A stretch of DNA of 5,270 nt from Paracoccaceae bacterium (GCA_023260935.1 JALQTL010000086.1:1-5270); one strand, 5' to 3'. Numbered from the stretch's first letter, positions 1 through 5,139 are shown. Notes: a model not told the origin generated them from the letters alone. Numbers and translations are program-made.

Positions 1-116
1 GCGGCATGGTCATCTTCGGCCCAGCCGTCCAGATCAGCGAAATCGAGAACCTGAGCCGGGACAGGGGCCGGGGTTGCGGCCATCATCGCCACCGCAAGCG
101 CAAGGATGCGCAACAC
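1..116 (-). CDS. mltA: MltA-like membrane-bound lytic murein transglycosylase, N-terminal part only
   Basis: Only the first 38 codons lie in the window; the gene continues past base 1. Read from a GTG at 116-114, the protein starts with Arg-3 and a hydrophobic Ala/Leu/Val/Met stretch (about residues 4-18), then Pro-Ala-Gln, which resembles a Sec signal peptide with cleavage near residue 21. Next comes a Leu-Asp-Gly-Trp-Ala-Glu-Asp-Asp-His segment, which resembles the start of the mature MltA domain in alphaproteobacteria (the usual form there is L-x-G-W-x-x-D-D-H). MltA enzymes cleave peptidoglycan glycan strands in the periplasm, leaving 1,6-anhydro-muramic acid ends. The gene begins 22 nt after the stop of the upstream Tim44-domain gene on the same strand, so the two are probably cotranscribed. 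No ATG is available at the right place. GTG at 116, TTG at 113 and TTG at 122 are all possible starts and no strong ribosome site decides between them. The family call rests on a short stretch plus gene order. Confidence 0.7.
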   Translation of the reverse strand, partial: MLRILALAVAMMAATPAPVPAQVLDFADLDGWAEDDHA

Positions 117-138
117 CGGCAAGCCACCCGCGCCCCGA

Positions 139-798
139 TCAGTCGCCCGTGGCCACAAGCTGCCAGTTGGGATCGGCGGCGCCCATGGTACGGCCAAAGG
201 TCCAGACATCGCGCTGACGCTTGATCTTTTTCTCTGACCCTTCGACCACCTCGCCCGCCTTGTCGCGGATGACCGAGGTAAGTTCCCCGACATAGCGCAC
301 GGTCACTTCGCCACGTTTCGTTTCCCGGTCAAAGGTGGCCCCAACCAAGGTCATTTCCTTCAGGCCGACAAAGTTCGACTCGATGGTCAGACCCTGGGCT
401 TCGCGGGCATTGATGGCCTGGGTAAAGGCGGCCTCGATCTCATCTGCCAGAAAGGGGCGGATGGCATCGATATCGCCGCGCTCGAAAGCCATCAAGATCA
501 TCTCATAAGCACCGCGGGCGCCCTGAAGGAAGGTGTTCACCGAAAAGCCGGGCTCTGCCAGTTTCATCGCGGCCAGCGCCTTTGCCGCATCGCTGCCGTC
601 CTCGACGTGATCGGTGATGTCACGATCGGGTCCGCCGTCGATCACCTCGAAATCGCGGCGCAGGCGAGGCCGGTCTTCTTCAACCGGAACCGGCGGCTTT
701 TCAAAGCCATCGCGCGTGCCCAGAACCGATCTGAGCTTCAGGATCAGGAAGATCGCGATGCCGGCAAGAACAAGCAGCTGGAGGAGGGAAGAATTCAT
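139..798 (-). CDS. Tim44-domain (TimA-like) inner-membrane-anchored protein
   Basis: A 219-residue protein. Residues 4-21 form a single hydrophobic membrane anchor, followed by a basic Lys-Leu-Arg-Ser-Val-Leu-Gly-Thr-Arg stretch (21-29) that is typical of alphaproteobacterial Tim44-like proteins. Residues 30-80 are charged, proline-containing and probably a flexible linker. Residues 85-217 match the C-terminal Tim44/Tim44-like fold, with an F-L-x-G-A-x-x-A-Y-E-M-I-L-x-A-F helix at 90-105, a Leu-Ala-Asp-Glu-Ile segment near 117-121, and a C-terminal R-x-x-D-V-W-T-F-x-R strand at 196-203. The domain is related to the part of mitochondrial Tim44 that binds membranes. The bacterial protein is inner-membrane associated; its exact job is not settled. 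The ATG at 798-796 has GAGG (complement of 805-808) six bases upstream. Its neighbours are a probable mltA downstream and divergent fxsA and secB, an envelope and export context. Confidence 0.88.
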   Translation of the reverse strand: MNSSLLQLLVLAGIAIFLILKLRSVLGTRDGFEKPPVPVEEDRPRLRRDFEVIDGGPDRDITDHVEDGSDAAKALAAMKLAEPGFSVNTFLQGARGAYEMILMAFERGDIDAIRPFLADEIEAAFTQAINAREAQGLTIESNFVGLKEMTLVGATFDRETKRGEVTVRYVGELTSVIRDKAGEVVEGSEKKIKRQRDVWTFGRTMGAADPNWQLVATGD

Positions 799-804
799 GA
801 ACGA

Positions 805-834
805 CCTCGGACACGGTGCCAGAGACGCTCTGGC
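805..834 (-). promoter_or_regulatory. Leader of the Tim44-domain gene: 7-bp hairpin followed by the ribosome site
   Basis: GCCAGAG (818-824) and CTCTGGC (828-834) are perfect inverted copies around a 3-base loop. In the minus-strand transcript this hairpin ends 9 nt upstream of the GAGG ribosome site (complement of 805-808), which is 6 nt from the ATG. On the plus strand the hairpin is followed by GGGC and then TTTT (839-842), so it also resembles a weak intrinsic terminator, but no plus-strand gene lies upstream to need one. The pairing is seen directly. A role in translation or RNA stability is inference. Confidence 0.45.
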
Positions 835-869
835 GGGCTTTTGGGTTGGTATCTGACCCCATCGATCAC

Positions 870-898
870 TATGTAGGGCTGAGGGGGTGACCTGTAAA
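870..898 (-). promoter_or_regulatory. Candidate sigma-70-type promoter for the Tim44-domain gene
   Basis: On the minus strand, TTTACA (complement of 893-898) matches the -35 consensus TTGACA at five of six positions. It is followed by a 17-bp spacer and TACATA (complement of 870-875), a poor -10 match at three of six. Transcription would start near 863, giving a leader of about 65 nt that includes the 818-834 hairpin. The same 870-875 bases read TATGTA on the plus strand, 18 bp after TTGGTA (846-851), so an overlapping fxsA promoter is conceivable but weaker. Confidence 0.3.
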
Positions 899-907
899 CC
901 GCCCTAC
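873..907. repeat. Perfect 7-bp inverted repeat in the divergent intergenic region
   Basis: GTAGGGC at 873-879 is repeated inverted as GCCCTAC at 901-907, with 21 bp between the arms. The pair encloses the candidate -35 element and overlaps the candidate -10 element of the minus-strand promoter. It also ends 19 bp before the fxsA ribosome site. It could be an operator bound by a dimeric regulator or a hairpin in the fxsA leader; the sequence does not decide. Confidence 0.4.
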
Positions 908-936
908 CCTGCAATCTGGCCTTTCCGGAGGCGCCC

Positions 937-1422
937 ATGTGGCTTTTCGCCTTGTTCCTGATCGTCCCGCTGGTGGAGATCGCGCTGTTCATCACGGTGG
1001 GCGGGTGGCTGACGCTTTGGCCCACGCTGGGGCTGGTCCTGCTGACCGGGATCATCGGCACGGGATTGATGCGCTGGCAGGGGATGCAGGTGTTGGCGCA
1101 ACTGCGCGGCGATATGGGGCAGTTGAAAAACCCGCTGTCGCCGCTGGCACATGGCGCGCTGATCGTGGTTGCGGGGCTGTTGTTGCTGACGCCGGGGTTC
1201 TTCACGGACAGCATCGGCTTTCTGCTGATGGTGCCGAAAATCCGCGAGGTGATCATTGCCCGGATCGGTGCGAAGATCGAGGTGCAGAGCTTTGGCGTGG
1301 GTGCCGAACGGATGCGGCCGGGATCACGGCGGAACGATGACCCGGGCGTGATCGATGGTGAATTTTTCGAGATCGACGAGAATGTGCCGCCCCGCGGGTC
1401 TTCGGGATGGACACGGCATTGA
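937..1422 (+). CDS. fxsA: FxsA family inner-membrane protein
   Basis: A 161-residue protein with the standard FxsA layout. Hydrophobic segments lie at about residues 2-20, 24-44 and 72-88, with a short re-entrant stretch at 91-100. The family hallmark L-L-L-L-T-P-G-F-F-T-D-S-I-G motif is at 81-94, followed by a V-P-K-I-R segment (99-103) at the membrane-cytoplasm boundary. The polar C-terminal tail (about 111-161) contains a V-I-D-G-E-F-F-E-I-D-E stretch at 138-148, a short acidic motif I recall as common in FxsA tails. The name comes from suppression of F-plasmid exclusion of phage T7 when the E. coli gene is overexpressed; its normal role is unknown. The ATG is five bases after a clear GGAGG (927-931), which fixes the start. 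It stands 58 bp before secB in the same direction and is probably cotranscribed with it. Confidence 0.92.
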   Translation: MWLFALFLIVPLVEIALFITVGGWLTLWPTLGLVLLTGIIGTGLMRWQGMQVLAQLRGDMGQLKNPLSPLAHGALIVVAGLLLLTPGFFTDSIGFLLMVPKIREVIIARIGAKIEVQSFGVGAERMRPGSRRNDDPGVIDGEFFEIDENVPPRGSSGWTRH

Positions 1423-1480
1423 GGCATCCGTGCTGACCTGCTAGGAACGCAGCCGAACCGATTTTCAGGGAGAGTTCCAG

Positions 1481-1990
1481 ATGGCCGAGGAAAATGGCGC
1501 CGCGCCGCAGCCGCAGGCCCAGCCGCAAGTGAAGATGAGTGTGCTGGCCCAGTTCATTCGCGACATGTCGTTTGAAAACATGGTCGCCCAGAAGGGGCTG
1601 ACGGGGGGCGAGGTGCAGCCCGACATTCAGGTGGCCGTCAGCCTTGATGCCCGTAAGCGCCCTCAGGATCATCAGTATGAGGTGATCCAGAAGTTCCGCG
1701 TGACGTCGAAGAACAAGGCCAGCGACGAGACGCTGTTTCTTCTGGAAGTCGATTACGGCGGTATCTTCCATGTGGAAGGCGTGCCGGATGACCAGCTTCA
1801 TCCGTTCCTTCTGATCGAATGCCCGCGGCTGCTGTTCCCGTTCATCCGCCGGATCATCAGCGATGTGACCCGTGACGGTGGCTTCCCGCCGCTGAACATC
1901 GATACCGTGGATTATCTTTCGCTGTATCGGCAGGAATTGGTGCGCCGGCAGCAGGCGCAGGCGGCACAGGCACCGGCACAACCGAACTGA
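1481..1990 (+). CDS. secB: Protein-export chaperone SecB
   Basis: A 169-residue protein, close to the usual SecB length of about 150-170. SecB is a cytosolic homotetramer that holds preproteins unfolded and delivers them to SecA. Residues 5-17 are a Gln/Pro/Ala-rich N-terminal extension. The conserved core then runs through Q-F-I-R-D-M-S-F-E-N (24-33), F-L-L-E-V-D-Y-G-G-I-F (86-96), and the diagnostic P-R-L-L-F-P-F-I-R-R-I-I block (115-126) followed by G-G-F-P-P-L-N-I (133-140) and D-Y-L-S-L-Y (144-149). The C-terminal 13 or so residues are again Gln/Ala-rich. The start is supported by GGGAGAG at 1468-1474, six bases before the ATG. A weak promoter-like pair, TTGAGG (1419-1424) and TAGGAA (1442-1447) with a 17-bp spacer, overlaps the end of fxsA and might give secB its own transcript. 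A strong terminator follows. Confidence 0.97.
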   Translation: MAEENGAAPQPQAQPQVKMSVLAQFIRDMSFENMVAQKGLTGGEVQPDIQVAVSLDARKRPQDHQYEVIQKFRVTSKNKASDETLFLLEVDYGGIFHVEGVPDDQLHPFLLIECPRLLFPFIRRIISDVTRDGGFPPLNIDTVDYLSLYRQELVRRQQAQAAQAPAQPN

Positions 1991-2016
1991 CCATTTCGTC
2001 CCGAAAGGGATGGTGG

Positions 2017-2041
2017 GCCGGCCCGATGGGCCGGCTTTTTT
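2017..2041 (+). terminator. Rho-independent terminator after secB
   Basis: GCCGGCCC (2017-2024) and GGGCCGGC (2028-2035) form a perfect 8-bp all-G/C stem with a GAT loop, followed directly by six Ts (2036-2041). It lies 26 nt after the secB stop codon and 16 nt before the end of dnaQ, which converges from the other strand. There is no matching T-run for the minus strand, so it serves fxsA-secB. A smaller hairpin, TCCC-GAAA-GGGA (1999-2010), precedes it. Confidence 0.93.
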
Positions 2042-2057
2042 CATGGTGCGGCGTTGT

Positions 2058-2762
2058 TCAGGATTTGCGGCGCAGCCAGATGGCTCCATCGCCCAGCTTT
2101 GCCACAAAGGCGGCGTGAGCAGCCTCTTCTGCCGGGGTCAGCCGGGGCGGCAAGGGCGAGGGCCGGGGCCGCGGGCGCCATGCTGTTTCAGCCGCTTGTG
2201 ACCCGCGCCCGCCTGTCTGTGATGGGGCGGAAGACAGGACAAGATCAGGCTGACGCCCGCCCACCAGTTCCAGATAGACCTCGGCCAGGATTTCGGAATC
2301 GAGTAGGGCGCCGTGCTTTTCGCGGGCGGAATTGTCGACCCCGAAACGGCGGCACAGGGCATCAAGCGAGGCGGGAGAGCCGGGAAAGCGGCTGCGCGCG
2401 ATCATCAGCGTATCGATGGCGCGATCCTGCGGCAGCCGTGGCAGGCCGGCCCATTCAAGCTCGGCGTTCAGGAACTTCATATCGAAGCTGGCATTGTGAA
2501 TGACCAGACGGGCATCGCCGATGAAGTCAAGGAAGGCCTGACCGATGGCCTTGAACACCGGCTTGTCGCGCAGGAATTCATCACCAAGGCCATGCACCTC
2601 GAATGCCTCTTTCGGCATGTCGCGCTGCGGATTGATGTATTGGTGATAGGTTCGGCCGGTGGGCAGGTGGTTGAACAGTTCGACCGCACCGATTTCAACG
2701 ATACGGTGGCCCTCTGAGGGTTCGAACCCGGTCGTTTCGGTATCCAGCACGATCTCACGCAT
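2058..2762 (-). CDS. dnaQ: DNA polymerase III epsilon subunit (3'-5' proofreading exonuclease)
   Basis: A 234-residue DnaQ-type (DEDDh) exonuclease. It removes misincorporated 3' nucleotides in the Pol III core with the alpha subunit. All catalytic residues are visible: ExoI L-D-T-E-T-T-G with Asp7 and Glu9, ExoII H-N-A-S-F-D with Asp94, and ExoIII H-G-A-L-L-D-S with His150 and Asp155. The H-G-L segment at 57-59 is also typical. Directly after the nuclease domain, Q-P-D-L-V-L (171-176) fits the beta-clamp-binding pattern Q-x-x-L-x-L at the place where E. coli epsilon has its clamp motif. Residues 195-210 are a Pro/Arg-rich linker, and the C-terminal L-T-P-A-E-E-x-A-A-H...A-I-W tail (208-229) resembles other alphaproteobacterial epsilon proteins and probably contacts the polymerase. 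It is the last gene of the maf operon, overlapping coaE by 8 nt, and converges on secB. Confidence 0.96.
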   Translation of the reverse strand: MREIVLDTETTGFEPSEGHRIVEIGAVELFNHLPTGRTYHQYINPQRDMPKEAFEVHGLGDEFLRDKPVFKAIGQAFLDFIGDARLVIHNASFDMKFLNAELEWAGLPRLPQDRAIDTLMIARSRFPGSPASLDALCRRFGVDNSAREKHGALLDSEILAEVYLELVGGRQPDLVLSSAPSQTGGRGSQAAETAWRPRPRPSPLPPRLTPAEEAAHAAFVAKLGDGAIWLRRKS

Positions 2763-3357
2763 TGGAAGCCTCTTGCAAGGATCGGATATGGGCGATCAGC
2801 GCGATGACATAAGCGCGGGTCTGATCGGGAGAAAGGGTTTCGACGATATGCGTGGCGCGGGCGCGTTTTTCGGCATCGGGCATCTGGCGCGACAGGATCA
2901 GGCGGAACTGGGATTCGGTCATCCCCGGACGGGCCAGAACGCGGGCACGCTGAAGGGCAGGGGGGGCCGTGACCAGCAAGGTCGCATCCATCTGCGCCTC
3001 TGTGCCCTTTTCAAAGAGCAGGGGAATATCAAAAACCGCGATGTCAGAGACTGTTTCGGCGGCAAAACGGTCTCTGTCCGCAGCGACAAGAGGGTGAACC
3101 ACGGCTTCAATCTGTGCAAGGGCCGAAGGGGTTTCGGCTATCCATTCCTTCAATACGGACCGATCGATTCCATTCGGGCCGGCAGCATCAGGGCACAGCG
3201 CCGCAAGGGGCGCGACAGCCGCCCCGCCGGGGGCGTAAAGCCGATGAACGGCGGCATCGGCATCCCAGACGGGGATGCCCTTTTCGGCGAACATCGCGGC
3301 CGTGGTGCTTTTGCCCATGCCGATCGAGCCGGTCAGGCCAAGGCGGAAGGCGGTCAT
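2755..3357 (-). CDS. coaE: Dephospho-CoA kinase
   Basis: A 200-residue P-loop kinase that phosphorylates the ribose 3'-hydroxyl of dephospho-CoA with ATP, the last step of coenzyme A synthesis in the cytosol. The Walker A loop G-S-I-G-M-G-K-S is at residues 10-17 with Lys16 as the phosphate-binding lysine. Also typical of the family are D-A-D-A-A-V-H-R-L (32-40) in the acceptor-substrate region, V-H-P-L-V (87-91), D-I-P-L-L-F-E (110-116), and the lid region S-R-Q-M-P-D-A-E-K-R-A-R-A (156-168). The length matches the family. Its ATG overlaps the aroE stop in an ATGA arrangement, and its own stop lies inside the start of dnaQ, so translation along the operon is probably coupled. Confidence 0.96.
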   Translation of the reverse strand: MTAFRLGLTGSIGMGKSTTAAMFAEKGIPVWDADAAVHRLYAPGGAAVAPLAALCPDAAGPNGIDRSVLKEWIAETPSALAQIEAVVHPLVAADRDRFAAETVSDIAVFDIPLLFEKGTEAQMDATLLVTAPPALQRARVLARPGMTESQFRLILSRQMPDAEKRARATHIVETLSPDQTRAYVIALIAHIRSLQEASNA

Positions 3358-4196
3358 CCGGCCAGAACCGCTTCACGGGTGGCGTCATCCACTTCGGGAC
3401 GGCGGCCGAACCAGCGTTCAAAGCCGGGAGCAGCCTGATGCAGAAGCATGCCAAGGCCATCGACAACGGTGCAGCCCCTGTCTTTCGCCTCGGCCAGGAA
3501 TTGGGTCATCAGGGGGGTATAGACGAGGTCATTGACCACGGCGTCGGGGTTCAGCCCATCCAGGGGCACGCGGAATTCTGGCTTTCCGGTCATGCCGAGG
3601 GCAGTGGTATTCACCACCGTCACTGCGCCATCCAGCATGTTGGCGGCCTGCACCCATTCACTGACCATGACCTTGGCGCCGAAATCCGAACGCAAGGCAT
3701 CGGCGCGGGGCCGGGTGCGGTTGGCGATACGGATTTCGGGTACGCCGACCTCGATCAGCGCGGCGACGACAGCGCGGGCGGCGCCACCGGCCCCGAAGAC
3801 GGCCGCAGGGCCACGGGTGGGATCCCAGTGCGGTGCATTCTGGCGAAGGTTTGCGATAAAACCGGCACCATCGGTATTATCGGCGTGGATGCGGCCATCC
3901 TTGCGGTAGATCAGGGTGTTGGCAGCCCCGATGAGGGCCGCGCGGTCGGTAATGATGTCGGCGATCTTCAGGATCGCTTCCTTGTGGGGAATGGTGATGT
4001 TGACCCCGACAAAACCCATTCTGGGCAGGGTGCGCAGAACATCGGACAGATCGGCAGGGGCCACATCCAGCGGAATGTAATGGCCCTTGATGCCATAGCG
4101 GCGCAGCCAATGGCCGTGGAGAAGAGGCGAACGGCTGTGAGCAATGGGGTGGCCGATGACTCCGGCCAGAGGGATGCGGGGATGATCGGTTGTCAT
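3354..4196 (-). CDS. aroE: Shikimate dehydrogenase (NADP+)
   Basis: A 280-residue enzyme that reduces 3-dehydroshikimate to shikimate with NADPH in the chorismate pathway. The N-terminal substrate domain shows G-x-P-I-A-H-S-R-S-P (15-24) with the shikimate-binding serines 21 and 23, N-I-T-I-P-H-K (66-72) with the catalytic Lys72, A-A-N-T (91-94), and N-T-D-G (107-110) with the partner Asp109. The dinucleotide-binding domain follows, with G-A-G-G-A-A-R-A (135-142) and N-R-T (159-161), the adenosine-phosphate-recognising turn characteristic of NADP-specific AroE. Further conserved segments are N-T-T-A-L-G-M (196-202), D-L-V-Y-T-P (223-228) and D-G-L-G-M-L-L-H-Q (246-254). The full motif set marks AroE proper rather than the bifunctional YdiB or RifI paralogues. 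Its ATG overlaps the maf stop and its stop overlaps the coaE ATG, each by 4 nt. Confidence 0.97.
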   Translation of the reverse strand: MTTDHPRIPLAGVIGHPIAHSRSPLLHGHWLRRYGIKGHYIPLDVAPADLSDVLRTLPRMGFVGVNITIPHKEAILKIADIITDRAALIGAANTLIYRKDGRIHADNTDGAGFIANLRQNAPHWDPTRGPAAVFGAGGAARAVVAALIEVGVPEIRIANRTRPRADALRSDFGAKVMVSEWVQAANMLDGAVTVVNTTALGMTGKPEFRVPLDGLNPDAVVNDLVYTPLMTQFLAEAKDRGCTVVDGLGMLLHQAAPGFERWFGRRPEVDDATREAVLAG

Positions 4197-4786
4197 GATG
4201 CAATGAGACCTCTATCACCGAGATAGCCGAGCAAGGGCAGCAGGGGAAGGCCGAGAACGGTGAAGTAGTCGCCCGAAATGGCGGAAAAGAGCCGTGCGCC
4301 CTCTTCCTCGAGCTTGTAGGCGCCGACAGCGTGACGGATGCTTTCCCAGTTTCTTGCAACATAATCCTGCAGATAGGCATCTGATACCACTCGCATGGTC
4401 AGCCGCACTTCGCCGACATGGCGCCAGACGGGCTGACCTTCGTGATAGAGGACTGCCGCCGAAAGAAGCTTGTGCGTCTTGCCCGAAAGGCGGCGCAGTT
4501 GCGCCAGGGCATCAGCAGGGGTCACGGGTTTGGACAGGATTTCCTGCCCCAGTTCCAGCACCTGATCACAGCCAAGGACCGTGCTTTCAGGGTGCTTTTC
4601 GGCCACCTTTCGCGCCTTCAATTCCGCCAGCGTATCGGCAATGTCGCGTGGGCGGGCAGCTTCGGCCAGAAGGGCCGCCTTGGCGGTTTCTTCATCCACA
4701 CGGGGGGCAATGGCTTTCACCTCGACCGCGGCGGCACGAAGCAGCTGCAAGCGGATCTGGCTGGAGGAGGCAAGAAGGAGGGTCAT
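4193..4786 (-). CDS. maf: Maf family nucleoside triphosphate pyrophosphatase
   Basis: A 197-residue protein from the ATG at 4786-4784. Maf proteins hydrolyse nucleotides, often non-canonical or modified ones, to the monophosphate plus pyrophosphate, and some affect septum formation. Motifs are L-L-A-S-S-S-Q-I-R (4-12) for the usual L-A-S-x-S-x-x-R loop, V-D-E-E (30-33), G-C-D-Q-V-L (72-77) with the probable catalytic Asp74, L-S-K-P (84-87), and G-A-Y-K-L-E-E-E-G-A...I-S-G-D-Y-F-T-V-L-G-L-P-L (155-182). Asp-Gln-Val at the catalytic loop looks closer to the E. coli YceF group (7-methyl-GTP) than to the YhdE group (dTTP/UTP), but substrate is not certain. An in-frame GTG at 4822 would add 12 residues. 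I prefer the ATG because it starts right at the conserved strand and has AAGG nine bases upstream, while the GTG has no ribosome site. It is the first gene of the operon. Confidence 0.93.
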   Translation of the reverse strand: MTLLLASSSQIRLQLLRAAAVEVKAIAPRVDEETAKAALLAEAARPRDIADTLAELKARKVAEKHPESTVLGCDQVLELGQEILSKPVTPADALAQLRRLSGKTHKLLSAAVLYHEGQPVWRHVGEVRLTMRVVSDAYLQDYVARNWESIRHAVGAYKLEEEGARLFSAISGDYFTVLGLPLLPLLGYLGDRGLIAS

Positions 4787-4798
4787 TGGGGATGGCCT

Positions 4799-4807
4799 TG
4801 TGGATAT
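4799..4807 (-). promoter_or_regulatory. DnaA-box-like 9-mer in the maf leader
   Basis: Reads ATATCCACA on the minus strand, one mismatch (first base) from TTATCCACA, and is identical to the box at 5056-5064. It ends 12 bp upstream of the maf ATG, so bound DnaA could occlude the start region of the operon. It is separated from the other boxes by about 170 bp. Confidence 0.4.
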
Positions 4808-4975
4808 CCGCGCTTTGTTCACGCAGGTCGTTTCGGGGACAAGCCGGATCTTGCCGCCATGGGGGCGGCGACGGGGAGGATTGTCAAGAACAGGGGCGGA
4901 GTTTTCCCATTGGGGACGGGTGTAGCCACGGGCTGTGGGTGAATGCTGGGAGCGCGACAGGCCATGTTGACAGGC

Positions 4976-4984
4976 TGTGGAGAA
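4976..4984 (-). promoter_or_regulatory. DnaA-box-like 9-mer at the left edge of the AT-rich tract
   Basis: Reads TTCTCCACA on the minus strand, one mismatch (third base) from TTATCCACA. It points away from the pair at 5056-5076, so the AT-rich tract is flanked by boxes in opposite orientation. A weaker two-mismatch site, TCACCCACA on the minus strand, lies at 4934-4942. Confidence 0.45.
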
Positions 4985-5040
4985 ATCTTGATGGACATAT
5001 CCTTTATCATTCTGAAAATATTACATTATTTTACCTTTTC
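4983..5040. other. AT-rich tract, candidate DNA-unwinding element
   Basis: By hand count 44 of 58 bases are A or T (31 of 40 in 5001-5040), in a window whose genes are clearly GC-rich. It sits between the box at 4976-4984 and the tandem boxes at 5056-5076, the usual position of an unwinding element. No exact E. coli-type 13-mer repeats and no convincing IHF site were found. Confidence 0.5.
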
Positions 5041-5055
5041 CAGATCAGGAAACTG

Positions 5056-5064
5056 ATATCCACA
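5056..5064 (+). promoter_or_regulatory. DnaA-box-like 9-mer, first of a tandem pair
   Basis: ATATCCACA, one mismatch from TTATCCACA at the first base. It lies in the same orientation as, and 12 bp (start to start) before, the perfect box at 5068-5076, next to the AT-rich tract. Confidence 0.6.
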
Positions 5065-5067
5065 AAA

Positions 5068-5076
5068 TTATCCACA
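5068..5076 (+). promoter_or_regulatory. Perfect consensus DnaA box
   Basis: TTATCCACA, an exact match to the high-affinity DnaA box consensus TTATNCACA. It is the only perfect site seen in the 4787-5270 stretch and forms a tandem pair with 5056-5064. Confidence 0.75.
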
Positions 5077-5121
5077 GCAGTTTTGTCTGTGGGCAGGTGG
5101 CCGAAAACTCGGGAAATCCTT

Positions 5122-5130
5122 TTTTCCACA
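5122..5130 (+). promoter_or_regulatory. DnaA-box-like 9-mer
   Basis: TTTTCCACA, one mismatch (third base) from TTATCCACA, in the same orientation as the tandem pair and 54 bp beyond the perfect box (start to start). It is the last box before the possible coding sequence on the right. Confidence 0.45.
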
Positions 5131-5139
5131 GGGCCTACA

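Larger units (their letters stand above)
4787..5139. other. Non-coding, origin-like region upstream of maf
   Basis: About 350 bp with no ORF that looks like a protein. Composition falls from GC-rich near maf to AT-rich at 4983-5040. It contains five 9-mers within one mismatch of the DnaA box TTATNCACA, two of them in tandem beside the AT-rich tract, plus short direct repeats: GGCTGTGG at 4931-4938 and 4973-4980, exactly 42 bp apart, and GACAGGC at 4956-4962 and 4969-4975. A 5-bp hairpin, ATCAG-GAAA-CTGAT (5044-5057), abuts the tandem boxes. In Caulobacter the replication origin lies beside hemE, near, as I recall, this same maf-aroE-coaE-dnaQ neighbourhood. Together these make a chromosomal origin the leading reading. 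The region must also hold the maf operon promoter, which I could not place. Confidence 0.65.

Noticed and set aside
795..1427. Minus-strand ORF of 210 codons opposite fxsA.
   Set aside because: Ser/Pro/Arg-rich shadow of fxsA, and it crosses the divergent intergenic region; no supporting ribosome site.
1253..2107. Minus-strand ORF of 284 codons opposite fxsA and secB.
   Set aside because: It covers secB, whose motifs are unmistakable, and runs through the secB terminator; its protein has no family features.
3114..4226. Plus-strand ORF of 370 codons opposite aroE and coaE.
   Set aside because: The aroE and coaE proteins on the other strand have complete catalytic motifs, while this frame gives Gly/Arg/His-rich sequence with no recognisable domain.
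4787..4822. Longer maf starting at GTG 4822.
   Set aside because: The added 12 residues lie before the conserved first strand, contain the DnaA-box-like 9-mer, and have no ribosome site upstream.
4882..4887. TTGACA on the minus strand as the -35 element of the maf operon promoter.
   Set aside because: The hexamer is perfect, but no acceptable -10 element lies 16-18 bp downstream, where the sequence is C-rich.
4967..4972. TTGACA on the plus strand as a promoter reading rightwards.
   Set aside because: No -10-like hexamer at proper spacing and no credible plus-strand gene downstream.
4819..5010. Minus-strand ORF of 63 codons upstream of maf.
   Set aside because: Pro/Ala-rich with no conserved pattern, beginning inside the AT-rich tract and spanning DnaA-box-like sites; likely chance.
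4787..5139. CtrA sites (TTAA-N7-TTAA) and GANTC methylation sites as further origin evidence.
   Set aside because: I searched by eye and found neither, so Caulobacter-type CtrA or CcrM control is not supported by this stretch.
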